A stretch of 64,000 bases of DNA from Halostella limicola (GTDB lineage Archaea > Halobacteriota > Halobacteria > Halobacteriales > Natronoarchaeaceae). This document shows, piece by piece, positions 62,094 through 64,000 of the stretch (position 1 is its first letter; every line of letters begins with the position of its first letter). The notes below the pieces were generated by a model. That model was given only the letters and a program-made list of their open reading frames with translations. It did not search any database and was not told the DNA's origin. The stretch spans positions 1 to 64,000 of the forward strand of contig NZ_RCDI01000001.1 of assembly GCF_003675875.1 (NCBI RefSeq), read 5' to 3'. The position numbers and the translations under genes are program-made.

Positions 62094-64000
62094 ATGACTC
62101 CGCCAGAGATCCCGTCGACGGTGGACGTCGGCGTGGGGCTCACACAGGCGATGCAGCCGGGAGAGCCGTTTCCCGCGGTCGCCGGGATGCTGTTGTTCGG
62201 ACTTGTCGGTATGGTCGTCAAGGGTGACCCGGAGAGCGCCATCGCGACCCTGACGCGGAAAGTAGAGCAGATCCGGGCCGGGGACTACGACGTCGACCTG
62301 TCCATCGACCGGGACGACGAGGTCGGCCGCCTGTACGAGGCGGTCGACGCGCTCGTGAACACCCTCCGGGCGCGGGAGCGGGCGCTCCGGCGGCAGCGAC
62401 GGCTCCTCCGGGCCGAGCGCGAGCGCGCGTCGTCGCTGTTCGAGAACACGACCGACTGCGTGGCCCACGTGGACCTGACGGACGACGACGTGCTGGTCCG
62501 GGAGGTCAACGAGCGGTTCGAAGAGGTGTTCGGCTACGACGGTGAGGCGATCGAGGGCGAGTCGATCATCGACCTCGTCGTGCCGGAGGGCAAACTCGAG
62601 GAGTCGCGGGAGATGCGCCGAGAGATCCGAAAGGAGGAGAACGCCATCGACCGGGAAGTGGTGCGGGAGACGGCCGACGGGACCGGCAACTTCCTGTTCC
62701 GGTTCGTCCCCATCAACGGGGACCGGACGGGACCGCCCGACGAGGGGTACGCCGTCTACACCGACGTCACCGAGCGCAGGGAGCGCGAGCGCGAACTGGA
62801 GCGCTACCGGGAGTACACCGACCACGTCCTCGACGCCGTCGACGACGTGTTCTACGTGCTCGACGCCGAGGGGAACGTCCGGCGCTGGAACGAGCGACTG
62901 AACGGGGTCACCGGGTACACGGACGAGGAGATAGAGGGGATGCACGCCGCCGACTTCTTCGACGACCCCGATCGGGAACGGGTCGCGGAGGCGGTCGAGA
63001 CGGCGTTCGAGACCGGGCGTACCCGCATCGAAGCGTCCTACCGGACCAAGGACGGTGAGCGCGTCCCGCACGAGTTCGTCGCGACCCCGGTCACGGATCC
63101 GGAGGGGGAGCCGATCCTAGTCGGGATCGGTCGCGACATCACGGAGCGCAGGGAGCGCGAGCGCGAACTCGAACTCAAGGACAGGGCGATCGAGGCCGCC
63201 CCGATCGGCATCACCATCACGGAGGGCGAGGACGGCGACAACCCGATCGTCTACGCGAACGAGGGGTTCGAACGGGTGACCGGCTACGCCGAGGAGGAGG
63301 CGCTGGGGCGCGACTGCCGGTTCCTGCAGGGCGAGGAGACGGCGGACGCGCCGGTCGAACGGCTGCGCGAGGCGATCGAGGCCGACGAGTCCGAATCGGT
63401 CGAGCTCCGCAACTACCGGAAGGACGGAACGGCGTTCTGGAACCGGGTGAGCGTGGCGCCGGTCGAGGACGAGGCGGGCGAAGTGACCCACTTCGTCGGG
63501 TTCCAGGAGGACGTCACGGACCGGAAGGAGAAAGAGCGCAGGCTGCGCGAGCGCGAGCGCGAACTCGAACGCCACAGGGAGTACACCGACGAGATCCTGG
63601 ACGCCATCGACGACGTGTTCTACGTGCTCGACGCCGAGGGGCACTTCCGCCGCTGGAACGAGAGCTTCACCGAGGTGACGGGGTACGACGACGAGGCGGT
63701 GGCCGAGATGAACGCCGCGGAGTTCTTCGAGGAGTCCGACCGCGAGCGGATCTGGGAGGCGACCGCGACGGCGTTCGAGACGGGGAGCGAGCGCGTCGAG
63801 ACGGAACTGGTGACGAACGACGGGGAGCGGATCCCCTACGAGTTCATCGGGACGGCGCTCCGCGACCCCGACGGGAACCCGGTGCTCGTCGGCGTCGGCC
63901 GCGACGTCTCGGAGCGCAAGGAGCGCGAGCGAGAACTCGAACGGTACGAGACGATCATCCAGGCGGTCGGCGACCCGGTGTACGCCCTCGACGGGGAGGG
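62094..64000 (+). CDS. Multi-PAS/LOV sensor protein (incomplete, runs off the right edge)
   Basis: At least 635 codons are inside the window without a stop. There is one hydrophobic segment at about 27-43, a HAMP-like segment (about 45-95, QIRAGDYDVDLSIDRDDEVGRL), and then PAS domains at about 116-230 and 240-360. A LOV-type domain at about 363-480 follows, a PAS at about 497-610, and the start of another at 618. The LOV motif reads GRDCRFLQGEE with Cys408; NYRKDGTAFWN and VTHFVGFQEDVT supply the flavin-contacting Asn and Gln positions. A kinase domain may lie beyond the edge. ATG 62094 is leaderless from the TATA about 26 nt upstream. Confidence 0.8.
   Translation, partial: MTPPEIPSTVDVGVGLTQAMQPGEPFPAVAGMLLFGLVGMVVKGDPESAIATLTRKVEQIRAGDYDVDLSIDRDDEVGRLYEAVDALVNTLRARERALRRQRRLLRAERERASSLFENTTDCVAHVDLTDDDVLVREVNERFEEVFGYDGEAIEGESIIDLVVPEGKLEESREMRREIRKEENAIDREVVRETADGTGNFLFRFVPINGDRTGPPDEGYAVYTDVTERRERERELERYREYTDHVLDAVDDVFYVLDAEGNVRRWNERLNGVTGYTDEEIEGMHAADFFDDPDRERVAEAVETAFETGRTRIEASYRTKDGERVPHEFVATPVTDPEGEPILVGIGRDITERRERERELELKDRAIEAAPIGITITEGEDGDNPIVYANEGFERVTGYAEEEALGRDCRFLQGEETADAPVERLREAIEADESESVELRNYRKDGTAFWNRVSVAPVEDEAGEVTHFVGFQEDVTDRKEKERRLRERERELERHREYTDEILDAIDDVFYVLDAEGHFRRWNESFTEVTGYDDEAVAEMNAAEFFEESDRERIWEATATAFETGSERVETELVTNDGERIPYEFIGTALRDPDGNPVLVGVGRDVSERKERERELERYETIIQAVGDPVYALDGE

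Overview
The window is a piece of a chromosome from a haloarchaeon (class Halobacteria). The base composition is very GC-rich and the proteins are rich in Asp and Glu. At position 1070 the strand-reversed 5' end of a haloarchaeal 16S rRNA gene begins. Archaeal informational genes are abundant: TBP, a thermosome subunit, RIO1, eIF1A, an RFC small subunit, EndA and a Trm-G10 type methylase. Many start codons lie 25-30 nt downstream of a TATA box, which fits the leaderless mRNAs usual in this group. I cannot name the genus from the sequence alone.

Layout. 1-1300 holds the 16S rRNA gene and its leader, driven leftward by four promoter-like boxes up to 1712. 1944-8529 carries an MC1 chromosomal protein, an AbrB-like small protein with pyrD, the pheST operon and a FAD oxidoreductase. 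8683-20000 has a secreted GH15 glucodextranase-like enzyme, trpS1, endA, a NucS-like/zinc-finger protein, a HAD phosphatase, a degenerate CPBP membrane protein and a Ski2-type helicase. 20104-28000 has a MATE exporter, lipA and a four-gene 2-oxoacid dehydrogenase operon; lipoyl synthase sits next to the lipoylated complex it would serve. 28083-33800 is a set of small regulators and membrane proteins plus pheA, a peroxiredoxin and an Hsp20. 33809-41079 has leuS, a poly-gamma-glutamate hydrolase homologue, an alanine dehydrogenase/ornithine cyclodeaminase family enzyme and thsA. 41201-46678 holds a KH protein, an MFS exporter with an ArsR-like regulator, trpS2, rio1 and eif1A. 47041-56978 has a cupin, tyrS, a DUF460 protein, RNase Z, rfcC, a tRNA methylase, tbp and hisG. 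57087-64000 has two S-adenosylhomocysteine-metabolism enzymes, a sequon-rich secreted protein and a light/redox-type signalling cluster that ends in an incomplete LOV/PAS sensor.

Most interesting signal. Two aminoacyl-tRNA synthetase units are each preceded by a short, apparently leaderless ORF rich in codons for the cognate amino acid. The pheST leader ORF (7202-7282) ends in FGFFFAG. The trpS2 leader ORF (45338-45421) contains Trp-Arg-Trp. In each, a 9-nt segment just after the start codon is an exact complement of a segment near the cognate codons, and in the phe leader that second segment has an alternative 7-nt partner downstream. This is the architecture expected of ribosome-mediated attenuation, here in an archaeon. 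It is an inference from sequence and has not been tested. The other synthetase genes here (trpS1, tyrS, leuS) lack such a leader.

Other notable points are several perfect palindromes beside promoters (near mfs, thsA, pdhA and doxX), a structure-rich gene-free stretch at 30330-30759, a LOV domain in the terminal sensor, and several enzymes with altered or missing catalytic motifs.
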